From IMG/VR virus record IMGVR_UViG_3300015360_000058, positions 1-51,530 of that record: a stretch of DNA of 51,530 bases. The stretch is one strand, 5' to 3'. The first letter of the stretch is position 1, and each line of letters opens with the position of its first letter. The notes under the pieces are model-generated. The model made no database searches. It saw nothing but the letters and a program-made list of their open reading frames with translations, and was not told the DNA's origin. This DNA is from a virus. Of the stretch, positions 32,257 through 39,371 are shown piece after piece. Position numbers and translations under genes: made by a program.

Positions 32257-32347
32257 ACCTGCGCCGTATCGGGAGTCTTCACGTATCGAGCGAAGCAACG
32301 ACTTTGGAGATTGCACGGTTGACGATCTCTGCAAACCCCGGCATTAG
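32072..32347 (+). CDS. Overlapping zinc-finger-like frame
   Basis: From the ATG at 32072, behind AGGA, this frame encodes 91 residues with TCPAKNNWYIMGHRVNG and EVCTACRKVLHVHH, a Cys2/His-rich pattern typical of a small zinc-binding protein. It uses codons like its neighbours. It overlaps the frame at 31987-32256 and runs 95 bp into the next gene, which has a strong ribosome site at 32253. It may be the true C-terminal continuation of the first frame after a frameshift. Confidence 0.4.
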   Translation, partial: TMKSVSDVIKEKIKSHKQTCPAKNNWYIMGHRVNGLLAEVCTACRKVLHVHHLEKKPRRTDEPAPYRESSRIERSNDFGDCTVDDLCKPRH

Positions 32348-32564
32348 ACTGCTCACCTACCAAGACTACGGCCGTATTAAGGCCTCAGGCATGTCGAGCG
32401 ACCTCTTCGGCTTCTCGGGTCCGGTCTGGCTTGACACGAAGATTGGTTGCGGCATCTACGCCGTCATGATCCTATCTCCTAACGGACAAATTTTTGATGG
32501 ACGCTACAACGTAGGATGGGACGCCTACACCGTCGCCGTTGATAAAGGAGTAACCACCTTATGA
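32253..32564 (+). CDS. Hypothetical protein
   Basis: The 103-residue protein starts behind AAGGAGG five bases before the ATG. It is a soluble alpha/beta protein (IRLLTYQDYGRIKASGMSS) with a C-terminal GWDAYTVAVDKG motif. Codon use is GC-rich, like the late genes. Its stop overlaps the next ATG. Unknown family. Confidence 0.6.
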   Translation: MNLRRIGSLHVSSEATTLEIARLTISANPGIRLLTYQDYGRIKASGMSSDLFGFSGPVWLDTKIGCGIYAVMILSPNGQIFDGRYNVGWDAYTVAVDKGVTTL

Positions 32565-32746
32565 CGCTACGCCTCGTCAAGGATGACGCACGCGCAGAAG
32601 CTTTACTGATACGCCTAATGGAGGTCGTTACGGCGGCTCGGAAAATGATAAAAGATATCGACGGCTACGCGATGGGTTACGTAGCCATCAACGACCTGAT
32701 CGGCTCTGAAGATAACCTTAGGGCTGCGCTAGACCAGCTCCCATAA
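32561..32746 (+). CDS. Hypothetical small helical protein
   Basis: The 61-residue protein overlaps its upstream neighbour by ATGA. It is Asp/Ala/Leu-rich and helical, with no motif. It precedes the CsrA-like gene. Confidence 0.5.
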   Translation: MTLRLVKDDARAEALLIRLMEVVTAARKMIKDIDGYAMGYVAINDLIGSEDNLRAALDQLP

Positions 32747-32764
32747 TTAAGAAAGAAAAGAACG

Positions 32765-32977
32765 ATGGCGATGATGAAAAACATGAAGATAGACGAAACG
32801 ATAACCTTCATCAGCGACCGAGGCGAGAGGATCGTTGTTACTATTGTCGACGCGAGACCAGGAACTGCACGCTTGTCTATCGACGCACCGAGGTGTTTTT
32901 ATATAGATTATCAATCAAAAAATTCATCATCGTATAGAAAAGTTGATGATATTGTATCAACCAACATACAACGATAA
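32765..32977 (+). CDS. CsrA-like RNA-binding protein, divergent
   Basis: The 70-residue protein has a core that follows the CsrA pattern: ETITF then GERIVVTIVDARPGTARLSIDAP, i.e. E-x-I-x-I, a beta hairpin, and the R-L-x-I-D-A-P strand. The N-terminal LTRR of CsrA (residues that contact GGA in mRNA) is missing and is replaced by MAMMKNMK. Its C-terminal region is longer and less basic. CsrA is a dimer that blocks ribosome access on target mRNAs; a phage copy might retune host or phage mRNAs. The match is on the core pattern only. Confidence 0.45.
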   Translation: MAMMKNMKIDETITFISDRGERIVVTIVDARPGTARLSIDAPRCFYIDYQSKNSSSYRKVDDIVSTNIQR

Positions 32978-32987
32978 GCGGTTAATA

Positions 32988-33410
32988 ATGGCTAAGGGTA
33001 AAAAGACAGGCGGTAAAAACTTTATCAAGGGTCAGTCTGGCAACCCTAACGGTAGGCCGAAAGTACCTGAAGACCTTAAGACGATTCAATCTCTTTCGCC
33101 CTCTTTGATGAGTAAGCTAATTAATAAATATATGGCGATGAATCGCGAGCAAATCATAGTTAAAGTCAAAGACCCTAGAACTCCTATGATCGAAACAACT
33201 ATCGCCTCAATCCTCGTGAAAGCTACTCAGAGCGGCGACTATACACGCCTTAACTTTCTTCTCGACCGGAGTATCGGAAAGGTTAAAGACGAGATCGACG
33301 TGCGGTCGAGTCATACTATTTATACGACATCTTTCCGCCCAGACGGTTCTTTGGTTCAAGACATTATGAACGCAGAACTAGGAGAAGAGTCAGATGCTGA
33401 AGAAGTTTGA
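32988..33410 (+). CDS. Terminase small subunit (probable)
   Basis: The ATG at 32988 gives 140 residues. The N-terminus has the basic GGKNFIKGQSGNPNGRPK segment seen in phage proteins that precede packaging genes, and a helical body with LNFLLDRSIGKVKDEIDV, a pattern found in small terminases. The protein would bind the packaging site and recruit the large subunit. It lies 6 kb upstream of the large terminase gene, with several genes and a minus-strand pair between. An in-frame start at 32943 is less likely because it would overlap the previous gene. Confidence 0.65.
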   Translation: MAKGKKTGGKNFIKGQSGNPNGRPKVPEDLKTIQSLSPSLMSKLINKYMAMNREQIIVKVKDPRTPMIETTIASILVKATQSGDYTRLNFLLDRSIGKVKDEIDVRSSHTIYTTSFRPDGSLVQDIMNAELGEESDAEEV

Positions 33411-33627
33411 CGACCTCTATAAAAAACACCCCGCCTTGTTTGAAAAGGCTATCGATAGTCTTGGCGTCGCCGCGAGGCTCTCCGAGATAGAGTGGTCGGA
33501 CAACCCCAACTACGACGAATATTACTCAATCATGGAGACGGTTATCGAAAGAGCCGCCTCGTATAAGATCGCAGAAGACGGAATGGAATCGTGGTGGTTG
33601 TCGATGCCGACGAAAGTTAAAAAGTGA
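33394..33627 (+). CDS. Hypothetical acidic protein
   Basis: The 77-residue protein starts behind GGAGAAGAG and overlaps the small terminase gene by 17 bp. It is helical and acidic, with no recognised motif. It shares GTGA with the HNH-like gene that follows. Confidence 0.55.
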   Translation: MLKKFDDLYKKHPALFEKAIDSLGVAARLSEIEWSDNPNYDEYYSIMETVIERAASYKIAEDGMESWWLSMPTKVKK

Positions 33628-33989
33628 AAAAAGACCTTAACTATCTGCATTGGTTAAAAAGTAAACCCTGTTTAATTACCGGGTCGACGACCGACGTCGT
33701 AGCGCATCACGTGCGCTGCTACCCTGGCTGGGTTAATGTTAGCGACTACCGCACCGTGCCTCTCACCACCATGGAACACGCGATGCTGCGCTTCGTAGGA
33801 GAGACCTCCTACTGGACGTCGGCTAGTATCAACGTGCGCTACGCCGTTATTGCTAACCTACTTCAGTACCTAAAGGACGTCTGCCACATGACGGACCTTT
33901 CCACGGTTCGGCATACGACCGACCTCGCAGGGGATAAAAGCCTTGCCGCCTTTGAAGACGAAATAGTTCGCCGAACTATTATAATGTAG
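33624..33989 (+). CDS. HNH-like nuclease (DUF968-type)
   Basis: The 121-residue protein starts with GTG in a GTGA overlap. The sequence CLITG...VVAHHVRC...DYRTVPLTTMEHAML has the spacing of phage recombination-type HNH proteins: a CxxxG knuckle, the His28-His29 pair and a later His in the EHA strand. Such proteins are common near terminase genes and may help packaging or recombination by nicking DNA. The metal-binding pair of a complete HNH is only partly visible. An active-site comparison would be decisive. Confidence 0.6.
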   Translation: MKKDLNYLHWLKSKPCLITGSTTDVVAHHVRCYPGWVNVSDYRTVPLTTMEHAMLRFVGETSYWTSASINVRYAVIANLLQYLKDVCHMTDLSTVRHTTDLAGDKSLAAFEDEIVRRTIIM

Positions 33990-34047
33990 TCAATCAAACC
34001 TGCGACAAAAAAAGTGAAATAAAGACAACCCATTTAGTTGGTAAGAT

Positions 34048-34821
34048 TTGTGTAAGCAAACACAAAAAATTACAACGGGGGGTTTATTTCTGAAAACCTA
34101 TTTAATAATTTCAGATTTACACGTTCCATATGAATGTAAAGAATATTCAAAGCTAATTATTAAAATCTTAAAGTTATATAAGCTTCAAGGCATCGTCCAA
34201 CTCGGCGACGCTCTCGACTTCTGGCAGCTGTCGACCTACGACAAGGATCCCGCTAGGAAAAATACCATCAAAGACGACATCGACGAGTGGAACCATACCC
34301 TTAGTCAGTGGGCTGGACTGCTCCCGCGCGGCGCCGTGGTCCACCTGCTCGAGGGCAATCACGAGTACCGTCTGTCGCGTTACATCTCGCGGCACGCCCG
34401 AGACCTTCACGGTATCGTTCCAGAAATGCCGCAACTCCTACACCTCAAGGAACGTAACGCTTGCGCCGGCGTTACCTTTAAGTGGCACAAGTATACGAAA
34501 TGGAACTCGTGTCAGCTCGGCGACTGTACCTTGTTACACGGTTTCTACTTTAATCAGCACGTCGCAGCTACGAACCTAGCCAAGTACCGCACGAACGTTA
34601 TCTGCGGCCACACGCACCGCCTACAACACGTAAGCGACGGCGTCCACTACTCGGTTACCCTCGGCCACGGCTCCAACGAGCAACTGACCGCCCACCAGCC
34701 GACCCCTACCGGTTGGACCCAGGCCCTTGCTATACTCACAGTTAAAGACGACGGAACTACAACAGTTGAAATAATACCTGTGAAAAACGGGAAGGCGGTC
34801 ATCCGTGGTAAATCCTTTTGA
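34048..34821 (+). CDS. Calcineurin-like metallophosphoesterase
   Basis: The protein has the complete metallophosphoesterase signature: DLH (in SDLHVPY), GDALDFW, GNHEYR and GHTHR, with a further H in YSVTLGHGS. Family members hydrolyse phosphodiesters or phosphomonoesters using two metal ions; substrate cannot be read from the sequence. The frame can start at TTG 34048, or at CTG 34090, which is better spaced behind GGGGGG (34077-34082). It has no signal peptide, so it acts in the cytoplasm. It overlaps the small metalloprotease by 17 bp. Confidence 0.75.
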   Translation: MCKQTQKITTGGLFLKTYLIISDLHVPYECKEYSKLIIKILKLYKLQGIVQLGDALDFWQLSTYDKDPARKNTIKDDIDEWNHTLSQWAGLLPRGAVVHLLEGNHEYRLSRYISRHARDLHGIVPEMPQLLHLKERNACAGVTFKWHKYTKWNSCQLGDCTLLHGFYFNQHVAATNLAKYRTNVICGHTHRLQHVSDGVHYSVTLGHGSNEQLTAHQPTPTGWTQALAILTVKDDGTTTVEIIPVKNGKAVIRGKSF

Positions 34822-35110
34822 TCAGTCGCGAAAACATCCGCCCCGTGTCGTCTACGTGCTCGGCAAAAAGATTCGGGTACGGGTTGTCAAGTGTCTCGAA
34901 GCCGACGACATCGACCTACTCGGCGCCTTTAACTCCGACACCATGACGATCTTCCTACTGAAGCGGTCTAATTGGCGTACGGTTCTTTTGCATGAAATCT
35001 GCCATGCCGGCTTGTATATATCAGGCGCGTCGGAAGGGTTAACCGTTTATAAAGAAGAGTCGATAGTCCTCGCCCTTGAACACGCGTTGTTTCCTTTTAT
35101 CGAAAGTTAA
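34805..35110 (+). CDS. Minimal HExxH zinc metalloprotease-like protein
   Basis: The GTG at 34805 gives 101 residues, overlapping the phosphoesterase gene. The motif LLHEICHAGL (His63, Glu64, His67) is the Zn-binding gluzincin/IrrE-ImmA or SprT-like signature. The protein is much shorter than complete proteases of these families and lacks a visible third ligand in a classical position, although later acidic residues (Glu80s) could serve. In ImmA/IrrE the protease cleaves repressors. It may cleave a host or phage regulator. Confidence 0.5.
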   Translation: MVNPFDQSRKHPPRVVYVLGKKIRVRVVKCLEADDIDLLGAFNSDTMTIFLLKRSNWRTVLLHEICHAGLYISGASEGLTVYKEESIVLALEHALFPFIES

Positions 35111-35118
35111 CTTATTAT

Positions 35119-35155
35119 CGTGACACCAAACTATAAAATATACCCAGGGGTCACG
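35119..35155 (+). promoter_or_regulatory. Hairpin covering the ribosome-binding site of the glycosyltransferase gene
   Basis: CGTGACACC (35119-35127) can pair with GGGGTCACG (35147-35155), with one mismatch. The 3' arm contains AGGGG, the ribosome-binding site of the gene at 35158, so folding would reduce its translation. The loop holds a TATAAAAT box. Confidence 0.35.
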
Positions 35156-35157
35156 CG

Positions 35158-36225
35158 ATGAGCGAATCTTTCTACGATTTAGGCATTAGGTCTATCTACC
35201 GGTCTGACCTTACTCCGATTAATCTTAAAGATTTTTACGTTGTGACGTGCATCAGTAACTCGCAACGTTACCGGTCGAGGAACAACCTCTACCGTAAGTT
35301 TGCTAAGCACATGCAGGAGTCGGGCGTTAATCTTTTCACGGTCGAACTAGCCTACGGCGACAGGCCCTTCGAGATTACCGAGGATACCCACAGAACGGAG
35401 ATCCGCCTTCGTACTCGGCAAGAACTCTGGCACAAAGAAAATCTTCTTAACATCGCCATGCAGCAACTCCCGAAAGACTGGAAGTACGTCGCTTGGATCG
35501 ACAGCGATATTACGTTTATGCGGCCCGACTGGGCGCACGAAACTGTGCAACAACTTCAACACTACGACTTCGTGCAGATGTTCAGCGACGCCCTCGACAT
35601 GGGCCCGCATCCGTCGTACCAAGTCGTCAACCATAATCTTGGTTTTATGTACTGCTACCACAACCAACTAACTAAAAAAGATATCCCGCCGCTGATGATC
35701 GACGGAGGCCTTAATAAGAAACGCATGTCGCCTTTGGTTAAAAAACCTTACTCCGTCTTAAACGGAAAGGTTTACTATCACAGCGGGTTTGCTTGGGCCG
35801 CAAGGCGTTCAGCGCTTATCAAGTGTGGCGGCTTACTCGAAACAGGAATCCTCGGAGCGAGCGACCACCATATGGCCCTCGCTATGATCGGCGTAGCTAA
35901 GGACAGTTTGCCGTCCGGTATTACGCAAGGATATAGCGACTCGATTCTACGGTGGCAAGCTCGCGTCCTTAACGGCTCACGTAAGAACGTCGGCTACGTT
36001 CCGGGGACGATCCACCACGCGTGGCACGGCAGTAAGGTTAACCGTAAGTATCACGACCGATGGCGTATCCTCATCGACAACGGTTTCGATCCGTACGTCG
36101 ACATTATGAAAGACCCGCAAGGCGTCTACGAACTTGTCGACCACGGCGACGATCGAAGCATCTTACTGCGCGATCAACTTCGAGCTTACTTCGCGCAAAG
36201 GGATGAAGATTCCACCGCGATCTAG
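35158..36225 (+). CDS. Glycosyltransferase-like protein with a DxD motif
   Basis: The 355-residue protein starts behind AGGGG. It has the GT-A-like pattern: an N-terminal VVTCISNSQRYRS segment, the metal-binding DSD (about 115-117) in YVAWIDSDITF, then HSGFAWAARRSALIKCGG, SDHHMALAMIG and a histidine-rich HHAWHG tail. Related proteins occur near packaging genes in several phages. The substrate could be phage DNA bases, the phage capsid or host surface glycans; none can be inferred from the sequence alone. It is in an operon with the neighbouring phosphoesterase and protease genes. Confidence 0.65.
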   Translation: MSESFYDLGIRSIYRSDLTPINLKDFYVVTCISNSQRYRSRNNLYRKFAKHMQESGVNLFTVELAYGDRPFEITEDTHRTEIRLRTRQELWHKENLLNIAMQQLPKDWKYVAWIDSDITFMRPDWAHETVQQLQHYDFVQMFSDALDMGPHPSYQVVNHNLGFMYCYHNQLTKKDIPPLMIDGGLNKKRMSPLVKKPYSVLNGKVYYHSGFAWAARRSALIKCGGLLETGILGASDHHMALAMIGVAKDSLPSGITQGYSDSILRWQARVLNGSRKNVGYVPGTIHHAWHGSKVNRKYHDRWRILIDNGFDPYVDIMKDPQGVYELVDHGDDRSILLRDQLRAYFAQRDEDSTAI

Positions 36226-36295
36226 GTTTCAAAAACGTGACTCACGGTTGGCACCAACTGTATCCTATAATGTAGGCACACTACAGGAGGTGCCC

Positions 36296-36502
36296 ATGCC
36301 TATTTGGATTACGCTGCTACCGTCACTCGTAAACGCTATTATTCAGGTGATTAAGTTCGTGATAGAACTCAACAAGACTAACCCTAGGGCCGCCGCCGAG
36401 TGTTCGACTGCTCTACGTATCGCTAGAAAAACCGGAGACACGAAGGCTATACAAAACCTCGTCTCTCAACTTGGAAAGGACGCAACATGCAACAAAAAAT
36501 AA
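36296..36502 (+). CDS. Small membrane protein
   Basis: The ATG at 36296 is behind CAGGAGG; the longer frame from 36134 runs antiparallel in codon style to the upstream gene and is unlikely to be used. The 68-residue protein has one hydrophobic segment (about residues 2-22; WITLLPSLVNAIIQVIKFVI) and a basic C-terminus. It overlaps the next gene by 16 bp. Holin-like size and topology, but it lies far from the amidase, so the function is open. Confidence 0.55.
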   Translation: MPIWITLLPSLVNAIIQVIKFVIELNKTNPRAAAECSTALRIARKTGDTKAIQNLVSQLGKDATCNKK

Positions 36503-37302
36503 AGCTATTCATGTCAATTTTTTGCCTTACCGTCGCCGCCGAAACCGCGCACTGCCAAGACAACGTCGACCGCGCCGACGACGCCCCTATCGAGGCCGAC
36601 TATCGGACAGCGGCACACTACCGATTTTCTCGTGTCGACGTGTGGTTTGAAAACAGAAGGCGAGCTGGAACGGTCGACGTCGAAGCTATACAAAAGGCCG
36701 TGGTCCGAGACCTCGGCGAGCCGACAAAGTTGCCGTCAGCCAAACGCCTTGACGCTGTCGTTGAAAGCACGATTCACCGAGGCGCTGCCGCCCTTAGAGA
36801 GATGGGAGAAGGCACAGAGGCCGACCGTATCGAAGCCGAGTACGCCGTGGCTTATACCGGTTACTTTGTTAGACAGTATGAGAATGGCGGTATACCGGTC
36901 GAGATCGGCGACCACGCGCCGCTTAACCTTTGGTTGGAGTTGGTCCACGCCGCCTTGCACATTAAACTTGGCGACGACCTTTGTCGGTATCTCCACGTCC
37001 ACGATCTGTTCATTGTGAACTTCGCCGTGCCGGTAGTGTTTAACCCAAAGCGTTACGACCTCTTAGACTACAAAGACCACTTTGCAGGTCATCCGCTTTC
37101 CGCTTGGAAATGGGAACACCATGGTCTTGCTGGCGTCGTCACGTTTTGGGCCGTAAATATTACGTGCGGTGCAGCAACTTTCGGCATGGGACTCGTGACG
37201 TTTGCTTGCTCACCGATAGCTGGGCTTGCCGAATCCGTGATGGACAGGCGCATTGCGCCGCCCGTCGCCGAAAGGGTTTGGAAGCGCTCGAACGCGAGGT
37301 AA
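36487..37302 (+). CDS. Secreted or membrane-attached hypothetical protein
   Basis: The 271-residue protein starts with MQQKIKLFMSIFCLTVAAET, a likely signal peptide, and ends with a hydrophobic segment (about 220-245; FWAVNITCGAATFGMGLVTF), suggesting export with a C-terminal anchor. The middle is charged and helical, with His-containing segments (VHAALHIKLG and HVHDLF). No enzyme motif is recognised. It is the last plus-strand gene before the minus-strand protease pair. Confidence 0.55.
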   Translation: MQQKIKLFMSIFCLTVAAETAHCQDNVDRADDAPIEADYRTAAHYRFSRVDVWFENRRRAGTVDVEAIQKAVVRDLGEPTKLPSAKRLDAVVESTIHRGAAALREMGEGTEADRIEAEYAVAYTGYFVRQYENGGIPVEIGDHAPLNLWLELVHAALHIKLGDDLCRYLHVHDLFIVNFAVPVVFNPKRYDLLDYKDHFAGHPLSAWKWEHHGLAGVVTFWAVNITCGAATFGMGLVTFACSPIAGLAESVMDRRIAPPVAERVWKRSNAR

Positions 37303-37332
37303 AAAAATAGGCACCAATTAAATTGATGCCTA
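37301..37332 (-). terminator. Rho-independent terminator of the protease pair
   Basis: The sequence TAGGCACCAATT/AATTGATGCCTA (37308-37332) forms a stem with one wobble, with a run of seven A's on the plus strand (37301-37307), i.e. T's after the stem on the minus strand. It would stop transcription of the minus-strand genes and lies between convergent genes. Confidence 0.75.
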
Positions 37333-37368
37333 CCCAGGGAAGTGAAAAATGAAATTCATACCCCTATT

Positions 37369-38280
37369 TTATTTCATGCCTAAGTGTTCTTGCAAGTCTT
37401 CTATACCGTCGACCACGGCGTAGGCGGCGTAGTTACCTATCCCGTTACACTTAGAGCCGTCGCGTGCCTTGTAGGCTATCCTCATATAGCCTTTTTCTCC
37501 CCAACCCTTACCCCAACTGTTACGCATAAGCCAGTAACCGCCGCCGCCGTACTTCGCGTCGTCGACCCAGCCGTCTAGGACTGTCATGTGGTTAGTAGAC
37601 GACGATCCGCAGGCTGTAAAAACTCCGCTCTTGTAGCTTTGAAAAGCTCCGCTACCGTCCACATCCACGGCGACGGGACCGTGCTTTAATATAGCCGCCT
37701 TGATTTGGTCGGTCGACGCACCGTGTTTATCGCCGACGTAGGCCCACCGCGTAACGGTCGCGACGGCTTTACCGCCCGCCTTACACGCCGAGTTGCGCGC
37801 GAGGTAGGGGTCAAAAGACTCGTCTGGGACGCCAACTTTTATGCAGTTAAACGCGGTAAAAAAACCACCGGAACACGTGCCCTCGTTACAGCAACTTGAC
37901 ACGAGGTGTTGCTCTGAAAAGTCGACCCGATCTTGAATAGGCTTAGTGATGCGGGTAAGACTTTCCACGACAGCGACCGTCGCGAAACTCCAACAGCTAC
38001 CGCAGCCGCCTTGATTTCGTATCGGCTGTAGGCGAGCCTCGTCGTTCCAGTCGTAAGAATTAGGTAATGTTTCCATCGTCGCTACGACGTCGAACTCGGC
38101 GGTTTCCTGCCACCCCTCGGCCGGATGCGACAGGCCGGTCGCGTAGGTCGTTTCGTTGTCGCTTTCGGGAGGATTTTTAGGAGCTACTGGAAGATTGTAA
38201 GGATGCATTTCGTTATTAATAACAACGTAACCGCACGCCGAAACCACAATGCTTAAAACTAAATAATATAAGTATTTCAT
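37369..38280 (-). CDS. Papain-like (C1A) cysteine protease lipoprotein
   Basis: The 303-residue protein starts behind AGGAG. It has a lipobox ending at Cys16 (SIVVSAC), a propeptide-like stretch and a papain domain from about residue 72. The catalytic set is complete: Gln90, Cys96 in NQGGCGSCW, His231 in TNHMTVLDG and Asn254 in RNSWGKGWGEKGY. Several further Cys residues fit a disulfide-stabilised exported enzyme. The protein would sit on the outer membrane or in the periplasm and digest proteins. Such secreted proteases are unusual in phages. It follows the trypsin-like gene with its own terminator, forming a separate minus-strand unit. Confidence 0.88.
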   Translation of the reverse strand: MKYLYYLVLSIVVSACGYVVINNEMHPYNLPVAPKNPPESDNETTYATGLSHPAEGWQETAEFDVVATMETLPNSYDWNDEARLQPIRNQGGCGSCWSFATVAVVESLTRITKPIQDRVDFSEQHLVSSCCNEGTCSGGFFTAFNCIKVGVPDESFDPYLARNSACKAGGKAVATVTRWAYVGDKHGASTDQIKAAILKHGPVAVDVDGSGAFQSYKSGVFTACGSSSTNHMTVLDGWVDDAKYGGGGYWLMRNSWGKGWGEKGYMRIAYKARDGSKCNGIGNYAAYAVVDGIEDLQEHLGMK

Positions 38281-38286
38281 AACCGA

Positions 38287-39144
38287 TTACTCCTGAAGTT
38301 CCGACGCGACTTGACAGGAAAAAAGTTCGCTGTATTTCTTACGGCAACCTTCCGGGTCTGTCAAAGAAAGGCGCGGGTTTCCATAGACACACTGGTTTAC
38401 GTTTACCAAGGTTTGAGCGCACCAAGGCGGCACGGGCGAGGGGTCTGGTTGCGCAGCTCCGCGACAATTTTCTGCGTCGACAGCAACGCCGCAAATTTTA
38501 ACGTTGTTTTCAACCGACCACGAAACGTAAAAATCACGCGCCGTCTTCGTGTAAACTGCCGGCAGGTAGGACGTCTCCCTGATGTCGCCTCGACTGTTGA
38601 TGCCTGCGATTTTATAGACTCCGTCGGCTCCTTTAAAAAACGCAGACCCGCCGGAGTCGCCAAAGCACAACGCCGCGTTTCCTTTCGTCACGATATCGTT
38701 GTCGCCGCTAGGAAGTTTAACGACAGGAGCTTCGCCGATACGAAACACGTCGTCGCTACCGCCGCCGCCGCCAGATTGTACGCAACCCATACCGGCTAGA
38801 AGGAGCTTAGTTCCGACCTTAATTTCGTCGCCGTTAGTCATAACGCTTTCGTAGAAGGCTACTTTAACGTCGTCCGAAAAAACGCACAGAGCGTAGTCTG
38901 AAGTAGCGTCGGTTTTATAGTTTTTGTGGTGAGTGCAGGTAGCTATTTTTTTAACGCCTTCGACCGTAATACTTGCGGTTCGACCGTTGCCGACGCAGTG
39001 GGCGGCCAGTTGGAGCACCCGACTGCCGAGTAGTGTACCAGTACATCGACTGTTGCCTTGGCTTGTTGTAAAGCTAGCAGGCCAATCTTTACGGTCTGCG
39101 GGCGCCCCACCTATAAGTGTAGGGTAGATTGGCGCTTCTAACAT
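38287..39144 (-). CDS. Trypsin-like (S1) serine protease domain
   Basis: The 285-residue frame starts at ATG 39144 and contains PTLIGGAPA, matching the S1 maturation site, then the triad His49 (LAAHC), Asp83 (SDYALC) and Ser164 (GDSGGS). Many Cys residues fit disulfides. No signal peptide precedes it in this frame. The overlapping frame 39089-39304 supplies a lipoprotein signal, one base out of frame. I think the two are one gene split by a frame change near 39145. The C-terminus (ELQE) ends at the ribosome site of the papain gene. Confidence 0.85.
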   Translation of the reverse strand: MLEAPIYPTLIGGAPADRKDWPASFTTSQGNSRCTGTLLGSRVLQLAAHCVGNGRTASITVEGVKKIATCTHHKNYKTDATSDYALCVFSDDVKVAFYESVMTNGDEIKVGTKLLLAGMGCVQSGGGGGSDDVFRIGEAPVVKLPSGDNDIVTKGNAALCFGDSGGSAFFKGADGVYKIAGINSRGDIRETSYLPAVYTKTARDFYVSWSVENNVKICGVAVDAENCRGAAQPDPSPVPPWCAQTLVNVNQCVYGNPRLSLTDPEGCRKKYSELFSCQVASELQE

Positions 39145-39304
39145 TAAATAAATTCAGGCCGCCTTCGTTGACAATTAATCCAGATTCGGTCATGCGCCAT
39201 TTTTCTATCTTACTAAAGTCTTCGTCTTGGGTTTGATGTTTTTGAACAACCCCGCAAGCGACGACTACTGCGGGCACGGCAAATAGAACGCGGTAAAATT
39301 TCAT
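39089..39304 (-). CDS. Lipoprotein signal and propeptide frame of the S1 protease
   Basis: The ATG at 39304 is preceded by GGGAG. It encodes MKFYRVLFAVPAVVVAC, a signal with lipobox Cys17, and a propeptide-like stretch. The frame runs past the S1 domain start and stops at 39089. The protease domain is in the +1 frame. A one-base change near 39145 would fuse the two into a 340-residue lipoprotein protease. It could be a natural switch, a sequencing error or a real defect. Confidence 0.6.
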   Translation of the reverse strand: MKFYRVLFAVPAVVVACGVVQKHQTQDEDFSKIEKWRMTESGLIVNEGGLNLFNVRSANLPYTYRWGARRP

Positions 39305-39371
39305 TGGATAGATCTCCCAGTGTGTTTGGTGATAAGATTGTCTTTCACGGACAATGCTACCATGTGAGTCT

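Noticed and set aside
36134-36295. Extension of the small membrane protein upstream to 36134
   Set aside because: The extension overlaps the glycosyltransferase frame and lacks a ribosome site, whereas ATG 36296 has a strong one.
38311-38799. Plus-strand frame across the S1 protease
   Set aside because: It is an antisense shadow of a gene with complete catalytic motifs.
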